From: Weissella bombi
Lineage (GTDB): Bacteria > Bacillota > Bacilli > Lactobacillales > Lactobacillaceae
Assembly: GCF_900094835.1 (NCBI RefSeq)
Contig: NZ_FMAO01000001.1
Span: 208,045-272,044, forward strand
Reading direction: 5' to 3'
Length of the DNA: 64,000 nucleotides
Part shown: piece after piece, positions 7,884 through 15,145 of the stretch
How positions within the stretch are numbered: position 1 is the first letter of the stretch
Layout of the letters: each line of letters begins with the position of its first letter
The notes under the pieces: generated by a model
Database searches by the model: none
Told to the model about the DNA's origin: nothing
The model's input: the letters and a program-made list of their open reading frames with translations, nothing else
Made by a program: the position numbers and the translations under genes

Positions 7884-9182
7884 ATGGAAAATTCATTTAA
7901 AAGTATCCTTTCTAAGCTAGAAGGATTTAAAATAAGCGACATTGGGTTAATTACATACATCCTAATGGGCGCTATTTTACTTATTGCGATTCACATGAAA
8001 CTACTACCTAACACCTTAATTGGTGCCATTATTTCTCTATTTTTAATGGGAAATTTGCTTTATTTTATTGGGGCTAAATTACCTATTTTTAGATCATATC
8101 TAGGTGGTGGTTCAGTATTTACAATTTTAGGAGCTGCTATTCTAGCCATGACGGGTATTGTACCTGCCGGCGTTGTTCATACCGCTTCTAATTTCATTAA
8201 CAATATGGACTTTTTAAGTCTATTTATTGTTTCTCTAATTGCTTCTGCCATTTTTAAGATGGATCGTAACATGCTGCTAAAGTCATGTGTCCGTTTTTTG
8301 CCAGTTGCCTTTCTTTCAATGGTTGTTACCTTTTTTGTTGTCGGCATTGTCGGCGCTTTAATTGGTAATGGTTTTAGCAAGTCTATTTTCTACATCGCTA
8401 TCCCTGCCATGTCTGGTGGTGTTGGTGCTGGAATCGTACCTCTTTCTGGTATCTATTCATCTGCACTCGGAACAGTTGCTTCAAAGGAATTGTCACACTT
8501 ATTCCCAACTGTTATCTTAGCTAATTTAATCGCTATTATTTTAGCTGGTATTATTTCAAACGTATTTAAGAACAGCAAGTACGATGGTCATGGACAATTA
8601 CTACGTACTGACGAACCAACCGTAGCAACTAAAGAAGAAGTACAACCAAAATATACACAAATTGGTGTTGGTATGGCTGTTGCAATGACCTTTTTCCTAC
8701 TTGGAACAATTTTGCACCAAATCATTCCTGGTATTAGTGCCTTCGCTTTTATTATCCTTGCAATTGTGTTAGTAAAAGCACTTGGTGTAGTACCTTCATT
8801 TTATGAAGATGCAACCGTTATGTTTGGTCAAGTTGTTACTAAAAATATGACCCGTGCATTATTAATGGGTGTTGGACTATCATTACTAGATATGAACACA
8901 CTAATTAAGGCCCTAACTTGGCGTTTCATCTTGCTAGTATTAATCAGTGTACTAACAATTACTATTACGGCCGCTTGCTTAGGTAAACTATTTGGTTTGT
9001 ATCCACTAGAATCAGCAATTACTGCTGGCCTAGTTAATAACAGTATGGGTGGTACGGGTAACGTATCTGTTCTTGCTGCTTCAAACCGTATGGAGTTAAT
9101 TGCTTTTGCCCAAATGGGTAATCGAATTGGTGGCGCCATTGTACTAGTCGTCGCCGGTATTCTAATATCCTTTATGCATTGA
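7884..9182 (+). CDS. 2-hydroxycarboxylate transporter (citrate or malate, CitP/MaeP type)
   Basis: A 432-residue, eleven-or-so-helix membrane protein of the 2HCT family, which includes CitP (citrate/lactate exchanger), MaeP and CimH. Both signature re-entrant-loop motifs are present: SGGVGAG at about 175-181 and NSMGGTGN at about 384-391, and the substrate-binding arginine of the last helix in MGNRIGGA (about 414). ATG 7884 follows TAGGAG. Next to citI and the lyase operon, citrate-lactate or malate uptake is expected; citrate versus malate preference cannot be read from the sequence. It has its own promoter and terminator. Confidence 0.9.
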   Translation: MENSFKSILSKLEGFKISDIGLITYILMGAILLIAIHMKLLPNTLIGAIISLFLMGNLLYFIGAKLPIFRSYLGGGSVFTILGAAILAMTGIVPAGVVHTASNFINNMDFLSLFIVSLIASAIFKMDRNMLLKSCVRFLPVAFLSMVVTFFVVGIVGALIGNGFSKSIFYIAIPAMSGGVGAGIVPLSGIYSSALGTVASKELSHLFPTVILANLIAIILAGIISNVFKNSKYDGHGQLLRTDEPTVATKEEVQPKYTQIGVGMAVAMTFFLLGTILHQIIPGISAFAFIILAIVLVKALGVVPSFYEDATVMFGQVVTKNMTRALLMGVGLSLLDMNTLIKALTWRFILLVLISVLTITITAACLGKLFGLYPLESAITAGLVNNSMGGTGNVSVLAASNRMELIAFAQMGNRIGGAIVLVVAGILISFMH

Positions 9183-9205
9183 TGATTCAAAAATATATTT
9201 AAGCT

Positions 9206-9245
9206 AAAAGCGGATAGGAAGATATGCTCTTCTACCCGCTTTTTA
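9206..9245 (+). terminator. Terminator of the 2HCT transporter gene
   Basis: AAAAGCGG (9206-9213) pairs with CCGCTTTT (9236-9243), with a second inner stem GGAAGA/TCTTC, then further T residues. Confidence 0.75.
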
Positions 9246-9313
9246 TATACTATCCTGTTACCGTTATTATTAATACAAAACAATTCTTTAATTTATTTAT
9301 GAATGAGTTATAT

Positions 9314-9342
9314 TTGGGAAATTATCACATCCATGATATACT
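9314..9342 (+). promoter_or_regulatory. Promoter of the antisense RNA of the toxin locus
   Basis: TTGGGA (9314-9319), 17 bases, then TATACT (9337-9342) with an extended -10 TG at 9334-9335. No open reading frame with a ribosome-binding site follows, so the product is expected to be a small RNA. Confidence 0.65.
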
Positions 9343-9348
9343 TCTATA

Positions 9349-9460
9349 TAGATAGAAAGCTCCGTGCTGCAAACACGGAGCCCAGGTTACCTTAACGGTG
9401 ACTAATTCAAATTGATTATTTAAACCGCCTTACTCGTCAAAGTTCTAGGCGGTTTTTATT
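9349..9460 (+). ncRNA. Putative antisense RNA antitoxin
   Basis: A predicted RNA of about 110 nucleotides running rightwards into the 3' end of the toxin gene. It begins with a perfect 8-pair hairpin, GCTCCGTG (9359-9366) with CACGGAGC (9374-9381), and ends at hairpin AACCGCCT (9423-9430)/AGGCGGTT (9447-9454) plus TTT. The same hairpin read leftwards lies just beyond the toxin stop, so the two RNAs are complementary at their 3' ends, the layout of type I modules such as Fst/RNAII and TxpA/RatA. It also contains AGGTTA and GGTGACTAATT (9384-9407), nearly repeated in the toxin leader. Ends are predicted, not measured. Confidence 0.65.
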
Positions 9461-9465
9461 TTGCC

Positions 9466-9555
9466 TTACTTCTTGTGGTTGTCGACATACGTCAGCAACG
9501 CTATCAAGAAGGTCGCGAACAATATCATCAAAGATATTGCATCGTGAACAGACAT
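9466..9555 (-). CDS. Small holin-like toxin of a putative type I toxin-antitoxin system
   Basis: A 29-codon gene, MSVHDAISLMILFATFLIAL followed by LTYVDNHKK. It is one hydrophobic helix (about residues 5-23) with a short charged tail, closely resembling the putative holin-like toxins (Hol_Tox family) common in lactobacilli. The ATG at 9555 is preceded by AAAGGAGG at a 10-base spacing. The mRNA has a strong extended -10 promoter and a structured 5' leader of about 100 bases, and a convergent RNA overlaps its 3' end. Expected action: insertion into the membrane when not silenced by the antisense RNA. The longer overlapping reading frame here (9437-9643) is not coding. Confidence 0.8.
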   Translation of the reverse strand: MSVHDAISLMILFATFLIALLTYVDNHKK

Positions 9556-9623
9556 CTCTGGCTAATCCTCCTTTCATTAGATTTTGGTGTCCATGAACTA
9601 AATTCATAGGCATCACCCTCTTT

Positions 9624-9639
9624 CTGATTGGAAAATCAG
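9624..9639 (-). other. Leader hairpin of the toxin mRNA
   Basis: CTGATT-TTCC-AATCAG on the minus strand, a perfect six-pair tetraloop hairpin in the toxin 5' leader. Just upstream (9634-9655) is a copy of the AGGTTA...GGTGgCTgATT element found in the antisense RNA, in inverted orientation in the DNA. Confidence 0.55.
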
Positions 9640-9663
9640 CCACCGCCTTTAACCTATTTAATC

Positions 9664-9677
9664 ATTATAGCATAGTC
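9664..9677 (-). promoter_or_regulatory. Extended -10 promoter of the toxin gene
   Basis: On the minus strand TGCTATAAT: a consensus -10 TATAAT (9664-9669) with the TG of an extended -10. No good -35 is seen, which is usual for extended -10 promoters. It places the transcript start near 9657, about 100 bases before the toxin ATG. Confidence 0.7.
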
Positions 9678-9725
9678 ACTACCAATTAAATTTCTTAGCA
9701 AGATAAAGTAAAATAAGCCACAAAA

Positions 9726-10109
9726 TCACTCAACATATAAAATATCGGATAATAAAAATACTTGTGTATTATCTGAAAGTACGACACTATTTTCATGAAA
9801 TCCCAGTACCTTTCCGTGATACAAAGGGCTAACAATGCCTTCAGTATCATGATTTCTTAATTGAATAGTAACTGTAAAATGTTGATCAAAGGCCTTCATC
9901 AAATATTGACTAATTGTCTCCTCAGACATCTCTTCATGGTCTTGACGCTTCCGGTTATTCGTACGATTTTTAGAATATTTACCAACATCCTCTGTATGGT
10001 CACTAAGGAAGTACCCTTGCCATTTAACCATACCTCTATCTTGGTAATCATTTTGAAAAAAACGGGCTGCGTTTATTAACTGACAACGTAATTCATTCTG
10101 ATCATCCAT
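9726..10109 (-). CDS. YolD-like protein, partner of the Y-family polymerase
   Basis: A 127-residue cytoplasmic protein of the YolD-like family, small proteins usually encoded after UvrX/ImpB-type polymerases in Firmicutes. Family features are the central MSEETISQYLMKAFDQHFTVTIQLRN and the C-terminal beta-rich GKVLGFHENSVVLSDNTQVFLLSDILYVE. The ATG at 10109 overlaps the polymerase stop by 8 bases (ATGGATGA), so translation is coupled; the longer frame starting at TTG 10136 is unlikely. Biochemical role not established; probably belongs to the DNA damage response with its upstream neighbour. Confidence 0.82.
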   Translation of the reverse strand: MDDQNELRCQLINAARFFQNDYQDRGMVKWQGYFLSDHTEDVGKYSKNRTNNRKRQDHEEMSEETISQYLMKAFDQHFTVTIQLRNHDTEGIVSPLYHGKVLGFHENSVVLSDNTQVFLLSDILYVE

Positions 10110-11430
10110 AAGCGTTACCACCGTTATGTCCACCAACTAACCCAGCACGCTGAATCATTGTACCACCTCGACTTAACGAGGATAATTTCACTAAACTAGT
10201 TATACCAAATTTTTTCCTAATATCATCGACTACCTGATCAATTCTAGAAGCATTAATTTGCTCTACAACCGGTGTTAACAAATCCAATTGCTCGTAACCT
10301 GCTGGTTGTAATTTACCAACTGATACACCTAAGTTACGTACGCTACCATTTGTATAATGAGCCTCAAACAAATCAATTAAGGCAGTACTAATAACATGTG
10401 ACAAATTTGACGGCGCAATTTTCATTTGAACATTAAAACCATGTGTCTGTTTTTGTTCACTCGTTGCGTAAGAATAACCAACAAATAATGATACTGTACC
10501 AGCTGCTAATCGCTTAGCGCGTAATCGTGCAGCGACCTGTTCACCAATTTCACGAATAACAACTTTAATTTCAGACATGCTATTATAGTCGCGTGGTAAA
10601 ACTTGACTATTAGAAATATTGCCCTCTTTAATTTTATGCTTACAACTAACAATACTACGATCGACTCCCCAAGCTAAAGCAAACAATTCTTCACCACGAA
10701 TACCCAGCTTTTGTTTAAGATAGTATGGATTTGTCATCGCCAAATCATACATTGAAAAAATGCCTAACCGATTTAATTTCTTTGCGGTTTTTCTCCCAAT
10801 GCTCCACACTTCATCTAACTTTGTAATAGGCCATAAATGTTCAGGCAAGCTTTCAAAATGCCACTCTCCAATTAAATCAAAGTCGTGCTTCGCCTGAATA
10901 TCTAAAGCAACTTTAGCCATTGCAATTGTGTCACCAATCCCAACCGTTAAATATAGCCCCAATTCCCTTTTTACTTTTAATTGAATAATTCGCGCTAATT
11001 TCTTTAACGTTAAATCATTACCATAGATAAATTTTAAATATTCCCAAGAATCCGTCACGTCAAGAATGCTTTCATCAATGGAATATAAATGAAGGTCTTC
11101 TTCAGCAACAAATTGACGAAAAATATCATTAACCTTTTTATTGATAGCAATATATCGATTCATTCGAGGCTGAACGATTAATAAGCGAGGATCCTTTGGA
11201 ACATCACGTTGACGCATGACATTCTTAATACCCAATTCTTTTTTTGCACGAGGCGAAGCAGCTAATACAAGCCCCCCATTAGTATTTTCCTGTTGACTCA
11301 TAACAACTAATAGTGAAGTTAATGGATTTAGTCCGCGATCGGCACTTTCCACACTAGCGTAAAAGCTTTTTGAATCAATCACCATAACTTTCCTTCTCAT
11401 CTCATGGCAAGTTACATCTGAAAAATTCAT
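10102..11430 (-). CDS. Y-family DNA polymerase (UmuC/UvrX-like)
   Basis: A 442-residue translesion polymerase of the ImpB/MucB/SamB family. The catalytic residues are visible: Asp in VMVIDSKSFYASVE (about residue 19) and the Asp-Glu pair in YSIDESILDVTDSW (about 116-119). A helix-hairpin-helix-like region (WSIGRKTAKKLNRLGI, about 209-224) and a little-finger domain follow. ATG 11430 follows a strong GGAGGG. The gene is divergent from tag, and both promoters contain a GTATAC-centred palindrome, suggesting shared damage control. It differs from DinB in length and in being followed by a YolD-like gene. Confidence 0.92.
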   Translation of the reverse strand: MNFSDVTCHEMRRKVMVIDSKSFYASVESADRGLNPLTSLLVVMSQQENTNGGLVLAASPRAKKELGIKNVMRQRDVPKDPRLLIVQPRMNRYIAINKKVNDIFRQFVAEEDLHLYSIDESILDVTDSWEYLKFIYGNDLTLKKLARIIQLKVKRELGLYLTVGIGDTIAMAKVALDIQAKHDFDLIGEWHFESLPEHLWPITKLDEVWSIGRKTAKKLNRLGIFSMYDLAMTNPYYLKQKLGIRGEELFALAWGVDRSIVSCKHKIKEGNISNSQVLPRDYNSMSEIKVVIREIGEQVAARLRAKRLAAGTVSLFVGYSYATSEQKQTHGFNVQMKIAPSNLSHVISTALIDLFEAHYTNGSVRNLGVSVGKLQPAGYEQLDLLTPVVEQINASRIDQVVDDIRKKFGITSLVKLSSLSRGGTMIQRAGLVGGHNGGNAYG

Positions 11431-11460
11431 AATCTTCCCTCCAATCCAATTAATAGGTTT

Positions 11461-11474
11461 AACTGTATACAGTT
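11461..11474. promoter_or_regulatory. Perfect palindrome in the polymerase promoter region
   Basis: AACTGTATACAGTT, perfect 14-base symmetry, 31 bases upstream of the polymerase start. A related element lies at 11532-11545 before tag. Likely an SOS-type repressor site, but I cannot name the repressor. Confidence 0.6.
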
Positions 11475-11531
11475 AGTTTAAACCTAACTATATGATTAAT
11501 CAATCATCGATTAACAGTAATTAAATTTTAC

Positions 11532-11545
11532 GTCTGTATACTGAC
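11532..11545. promoter_or_regulatory. Related operator-like element in the tag promoter
   Basis: GTCTGTATACTGAC shares CTGTATAC with the palindrome at 11461-11474. It overlaps the -35 position of a tag promoter whose -10 is TACAAT (11558-11563). Confidence 0.5.
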
Positions 11546-11619
11546 CATTGTTCGCGATACAATTAGTAGACACTAATAATTTCTCTCTAAATTCAGCATA
11601 TGATAAGGAGCAAACAATT

Positions 11620-12171
11620 ATGAAGCAACGCTGCGATTGGACACAAAATGGCAATCAATTATTAAAAGATTATCATGATAATGAATGGGGTATCCCAACA
11701 ACAGAAAGTAAGCAACTTTTTGAGTTGTTAACCCTTGAAGCTTTCCAAAGCGGATTGAGCTGGCAAATTATCTTAAATAAACGAGAAAATTTTGAAAAGG
11801 CATTTGATGAATTTGATTTTGAAAAAATAGCACATTATGATGATGATAAAATTATTAGTTTAATGCATAATAGCGGTATTATTCGTAATAAACGTAAAAT
11901 AGTCGCCACCATAAACAACGCTAAAATTATCCAAACAAAGTTTCCTAATAATCGATTTAGTGAATATATCTGGTCGTTTACGGGAACTCATACCATTCGC
12001 CATCACTATGCATCCTCTGCTTTGACACCAAAGTATGATCAGTTGGCACTAATTGTTAGTAAAAATCTTAAAAAAGAAGGATTCGCATTTACCGGTCCGG
12101 TCACTACTTACTCTTTTCTTCAAGCGTCAGGTATTATAAATGATCATCAGATTAATTGCTTTAAAAAATAA
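11620..12171 (+). CDS. tag: DNA-3-methyladenine glycosylase I
   Basis: A 183-residue base-excision glycosylase that removes 3-methyladenine. Starts MKQRCDWTQNG; the core YHDNEWG-P, LFELLTLEAFQSGLSWQIIL and the C-terminal FTGPVTTYSFLQASGIINDH with the zinc-ligand-type Cys/His positions (Cys5, and His/Cys near the end) match Tag. The ATG at 11620 has AAGGAG nine bases upstream, so the longer frame from 11548 is rejected. Divergent from the translesion polymerase with a shared operator-like motif, consistent with alkylation-damage repair. Confidence 0.93.
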   Translation: MKQRCDWTQNGNQLLKDYHDNEWGIPTTESKQLFELLTLEAFQSGLSWQIILNKRENFEKAFDEFDFEKIAHYDDDKIISLMHNSGIIRNKRKIVATINNAKIIQTKFPNNRFSEYIWSFTGTHTIRHHYASSALTPKYDQLALIVSKNLKKEGFAFTGPVTTYSFLQASGIINDHQINCFKK

Positions 12172-12182
12172 CACCTTATAAT

Positions 12183-12218
12183 AAAAGACGTTCAACATTT
12201 TCATGTTGAACGTCTTTT
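12183..12218 (+). terminator. Terminator between tag and the small convergent gene
   Basis: A 16-pair perfect stem, AAAAGACGTTCAACAT (12183-12198) with ATGTTGAACGTCTTTT (12203-12218), flanked by A and T runs so that it can act in both directions. Confidence 0.92.
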
Positions 12219-12238
12219 ATGTTTAAAGGCAATATATC

Positions 12239-12400
12239 TCACCATTCATTGTGCTTGATCATCGCTGCCAAATCAGCTTGTGTCACTTCCTGTCTAGGCA
12301 GCAACCTTGTTACTCTTTTAAACTCTTTATTTAATTTTTTTCGTTCAGTTAAAGTTTCGTTATTCGAAAATTCTCCATGCGTTCTATTTAAATCTGTCAT
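12239..12400 (-). CDS. Small hypothetical protein (53 residues)
   Basis: A short gene not recognised as any family. It begins ATGACAGATTTAAAT at 12400, with AAAAGGAG five bases upstream; a preceding ATG at 12403 is too close to that site. The product is hydrophilic and basic in the middle (ERKKLNKEFKRVTRLLPRQ), ending VTQADLAAMIKHNEW, which could form a helix pair. No signal peptide or membrane helix. It sits after the glycerol dehydrogenase promoter region on the same strand, with a gap of 36 bases from the dehydrogenase stop, and may be cotranscribed with it. Coding is supported by the ribosome-binding site and clean frame. Confidence 0.6.
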   Translation of the reverse strand: MTDLNRTHGEFSNNETLTERKKLNKEFKRVTRLLPRQEVTQADLAAMIKHNEW

Positions 12401-12436
12401 CATGTCTCCTTTTAGGATAACTTAACTTGTGCTTAC

Positions 12437-13528
12437 TTATTTACGAGATTTTACATAGCTGTCAACTGCTACAATAACATTTGCAACATCTTCAGCTGTG
12501 ACTTCGAATGGCATTTGGTGAATCGTCTCAGAAGGAATAGTTGCTTGCTTACCAACATTTAAGAAATCTTCATAAGTAGCATCTTCTAGGTGCAAGTCCG
12601 CCAAGGTAGTTGGCAAACCAAGTGATTGATTAAAATCAATATACTTATCTAATACTTCAGTTGGCACATTATCCAACATCAATTCACATAGATACCCATA
12701 GGCAACTTTCTCCCCATGCATCATTTTTTCGCTTTCACCAGATAATACAGTGAAACCATTGTAAATAGCGTGAGCTGCTGCTAATCCAGAACTTTCAAAA
12801 CCAATACCACTTAATAATGTATTGGCCTCAGTAATCGTCTCCAGTGCCGCTGTTACAACGTGTGCTTCAGCTGCTGCCACAGCTTCATGAGCATGGGCAA
12901 ACAAATTATCTTCGCAGGTTTGTGCAATTGCTAATGAAGCCAATGTTGGCGCTTGACCAAGCATTGATTTATTATGTCCCTTAGCAACATCTTGTGCCTC
13001 GATGTTAGTAGCCATAGCATCACCAATACCAGCAATCAAAGTTCTAACTGGTGCATTGGCAACAACTTTCGTATCTACCAACACAATATCTGGATTTTTA
13101 TCATAGAAAGCATAATTCGTAAATTGGCCTTCTGGTGTATATAACACTGACAAAGCTGAACATGGCGCATCAGTTGATGCTACCGTTGGCAAAATAGCCA
13201 CTGGTACTTCTAATTTATCAGCAATGTTCTTCGCTGTATCAAGTGTTTTACCACCACCTAATCCAATAATAAAATCATTTTTTTCTTTCTTTCCTATCTC
13301 AACCACACGCGAAATCTCTTCTTCTGAAGCTTCACCACCAAAGTTCACGTGCGTTACAGTAAAATCGCTTGATAAGGTTTGATTTAATTTTTCACCAACA
13401 ATTCCCCAAACAACATCATCACAAAGCAATATCGGTTGCTTCCCCAAATTCTCAAGATGTTCCTTTGGATGATCTAATACACCATTACCCTGTACATAAT
13501 GTGCTGGACTTGAAAATGCTTTAATCAT
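12437..13528 (-). CDS. gldA: Glycerol dehydrogenase (iron-containing alcohol dehydrogenase family)
   Basis: A 363-residue NAD-dependent dehydrogenase that oxidises glycerol to dihydroxyacetone or reduces related keto compounds. The nucleotide-binding GLGGGKTLDTAK (about 89-100), PTVASTDAPCSALSVLY, and metal ligands Asp in GIGDAMATN (about 170), His in AAAHAIYNG (about 252) and His in MMHGEKVAYG (about 270) are all present, so the enzyme should be active. ATG 13528 follows GGGAG. Length is normal. No dihydroxyacetone kinase genes are nearby, so the physiological direction is open. Confidence 0.9.
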   Translation of the reverse strand: MIKAFSSPAHYVQGNGVLDHPKEHLENLGKQPILLCDDVVWGIVGEKLNQTLSSDFTVTHVNFGGEASEEEISRVVEIGKKEKNDFIIGLGGGKTLDTAKNIADKLEVPVAILPTVASTDAPCSALSVLYTPEGQFTNYAFYDKNPDIVLVDTKVVANAPVRTLIAGIGDAMATNIEAQDVAKGHNKSMLGQAPTLASLAIAQTCEDNLFAHAHEAVAAAEAHVVTAALETITEANTLLSGIGFESSGLAAAHAIYNGFTVLSGESEKMMHGEKVAYGYLCELMLDNVPTEVLDKYIDFNQSLGLPTTLADLHLEDATYEDFLNVGKQATIPSETIHQMPFEVTAEDVANVIVAVDSYVKSRK

Positions 13529-13726
13529 AATTTTCTCCCATAAAAGTATATTGTGATTTGTTTCACTATTTACATTTTAACAATATACCGATTAAATAAC
13601 TACTTATTTGCTCATAAACTTTGATAAATTATTAAGCTCAGACTATTAGTAATAAGCTTAAAATTGTTAATTCTAAAACATTATTAGATAATGGATATAT
13701 GACAATATAGAAAGGAACATTTTATT

Positions 13727-14320
13727 ATGAAAGAACTCTATCTAATGCGTCACGGCCAAACTTTATTTAACAAATTACACCGTATCCAAGGATCTAGTGA
13801 TTCACCACTTACATCACAAGGAATTGCGGATGCTAAGGAAGTTGGTCGTTATTTTGATCAAATTAATCTTACATTTGACCACGCTTATTCTTCTACGCAG
13901 GAACGAGCAAGTGATACGCTCGAGAATATCACCAACCAACCTTATGAAAGATTAAAGGGCATAAAAGAATGGGATTTCGGTGTTTTTGAAGGTCAAAGTG
14001 AACAACTTAATCCTGATCCTCAAATTGACCCAATTCGTCATTCCTATGGTGACTTTTTCTTACAATTTGGCGGTGAATCAGATATTCAAGTACAACAAAG
14101 AATGAATCAAACACTAACGGAAATAATGGAAAAACCTGATCACAACCGTGTATTGGTAGTCAGCCATGGTGGTGCCTGCTTTGCTTTTCTTAAAAAATGG
14201 CTATCTTATGAAGAAATTCAAAAACAAGTAACTAACTTTCATAATTGCTGTATTTTAAAATTTACTTATTCAGATAAAGAATTTAAATTTATCAAGGAAA
14301 TTAATGTCAAAAGTCTTTAA
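13727..14320 (+). CDS. Histidine phosphatase family protein (phosphoglycerate-mutase-like)
   Basis: A 197-residue cytoplasmic phosphatase. RHGQT (8-12) contains the catalytic His; the second arginine region YSSTQERASDT, the catalytic Glu region KEWDFGVFEGQ (about 84-94) and the second His in VVSHGGACFAF (about 146) are complete. This is the broad-specificity GpmB/CobC-like branch rather than true GpmA, which lies at 29567. Substrate not predictable. It is followed 27 bases later by yaaA on the same strand, probably one transcript. Confidence 0.87.
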   Translation: MKELYLMRHGQTLFNKLHRIQGSSDSPLTSQGIADAKEVGRYFDQINLTFDHAYSSTQERASDTLENITNQPYERLKGIKEWDFGVFEGQSEQLNPDPQIDPIRHSYGDFFLQFGGESDIQVQQRMNQTLTEIMEKPDHNRVLVVSHGGACFAFLKKWLSYEEIQKQVTNFHNCCILKFTYSDKEFKFIKEINVKSL

Positions 14321-14347
14321 TGTAACAACTTACAAGGAATACTTAGC

Positions 14348-15088
14348 ATGCAAATAATTATTTCACCTGCCAAGAAAATGAAAGTTGATCAAGATGATTT
14401 CACACCGCTTAATACACCACGTTACTTAGATCAGTCCGTAATAATTAAGCGTAAACTATTATCGTTATCTTATGATGAGCTCAAACATTTATGGCAAACT
14501 AGTGATAAATTAACGGCCGAAAACTATAATCAGCTTCACCGTACAGATCTTAATAACGCATTAACACCTGCCATATTCAGTTATGTCGGTATTCAATATC
14601 AATATATAGCACCAAATGTTTTAGATGAACAAGCATTAACTTATTTGCAAAATCACTTATGGATTTTATCAGCTTTTTACGGGGTACTTCGTCCATTTGA
14701 CGGCATTGTGCCATATCGTCTGGAAATGAAGTCCCGTTTAAAAATCAACGATAACCATGATCTTTATGAATTTTGGGGAGATAAGTTATATCAAAACGTT
14801 CGCAACCAAGGTCCAATTATTAACTTAGCATCTAAAGAATATGCACAAACAATTACTCCTTATCTGCAGCCCGAAGATAGCTTTATTGATGTTGTATTTG
14901 CGCAAATTGTTTCGGGAAAACTAAAAATCCGCGCTACTGCCGCTAAGATGGCTCGTGGTGAGATGGTTCGCTTCATTGTTGAAAATAAATTAACATTAAT
15001 TGATGACCTAAAGAAATTTCAAACATCAGGCTATACTTTCAATGAATCACGATCAACTGACCGCAAATTGGTTTTTATCCATAATTAA
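14348..15088 (+). CDS. yaaA: YaaA family peroxide stress protein (UPF0246)
   Basis: A 246-residue member of the YaaA family. The start MQIIISPAKKMK, LSAFYGVLRPFDGIVPYRLEM (about 108-130) and the C-terminal KMARGEMVRFIVEN and GYTFNESRSTDRKLVF blocks define the family. The E. coli member limits free iron damage under peroxide stress. ATG 14348 follows AAGGAA. Shares a short operon with the phosphatase upstream and ends at a strong bidirectional terminator. Confidence 0.92.
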   Translation: MQIIISPAKKMKVDQDDFTPLNTPRYLDQSVIIKRKLLSLSYDELKHLWQTSDKLTAENYNQLHRTDLNNALTPAIFSYVGIQYQYIAPNVLDEQALTYLQNHLWILSAFYGVLRPFDGIVPYRLEMKSRLKINDNHDLYEFWGDKLYQNVRNQGPIINLASKEYAQTITPYLQPEDSFIDVVFAQIVSGKLKIRATAAKMARGEMVRFIVENKLTLIDDLKKFQTSGYTFNESRSTDRKLVFIHN

Positions 15089-15133
15089 AAAGCGAGGTTG
15101 GAACAATTTCTTTTGTCCCAACCTCGCTTTATT
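15089..15133 (+). terminator. Bidirectional terminator between yaaA and the GPH transporter
   Basis: AAAGCGAGGTTGG pairs with CCAACCTCGCTTT, with an inner ACAA/TTGT extension and flanking A and T runs, between convergent genes. Confidence 0.9.
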
Positions 15134-15145
15134 TAATACTACTAT

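Noticed and set aside
8828..9283. 151-codon minus-strand frame over the end of the 2HCT transporter
   Set aside because: Antisense to the conserved C-terminal transport motifs and crosses the terminator.
9437..9643. A 68-codon leftward reading frame across the toxin locus
   Set aside because: No proper ribosome-binding site, runs through the toxin leader hairpin and the shared terminator, and its product is not protein-like; the 29-codon frame in another phase has all expression signals.
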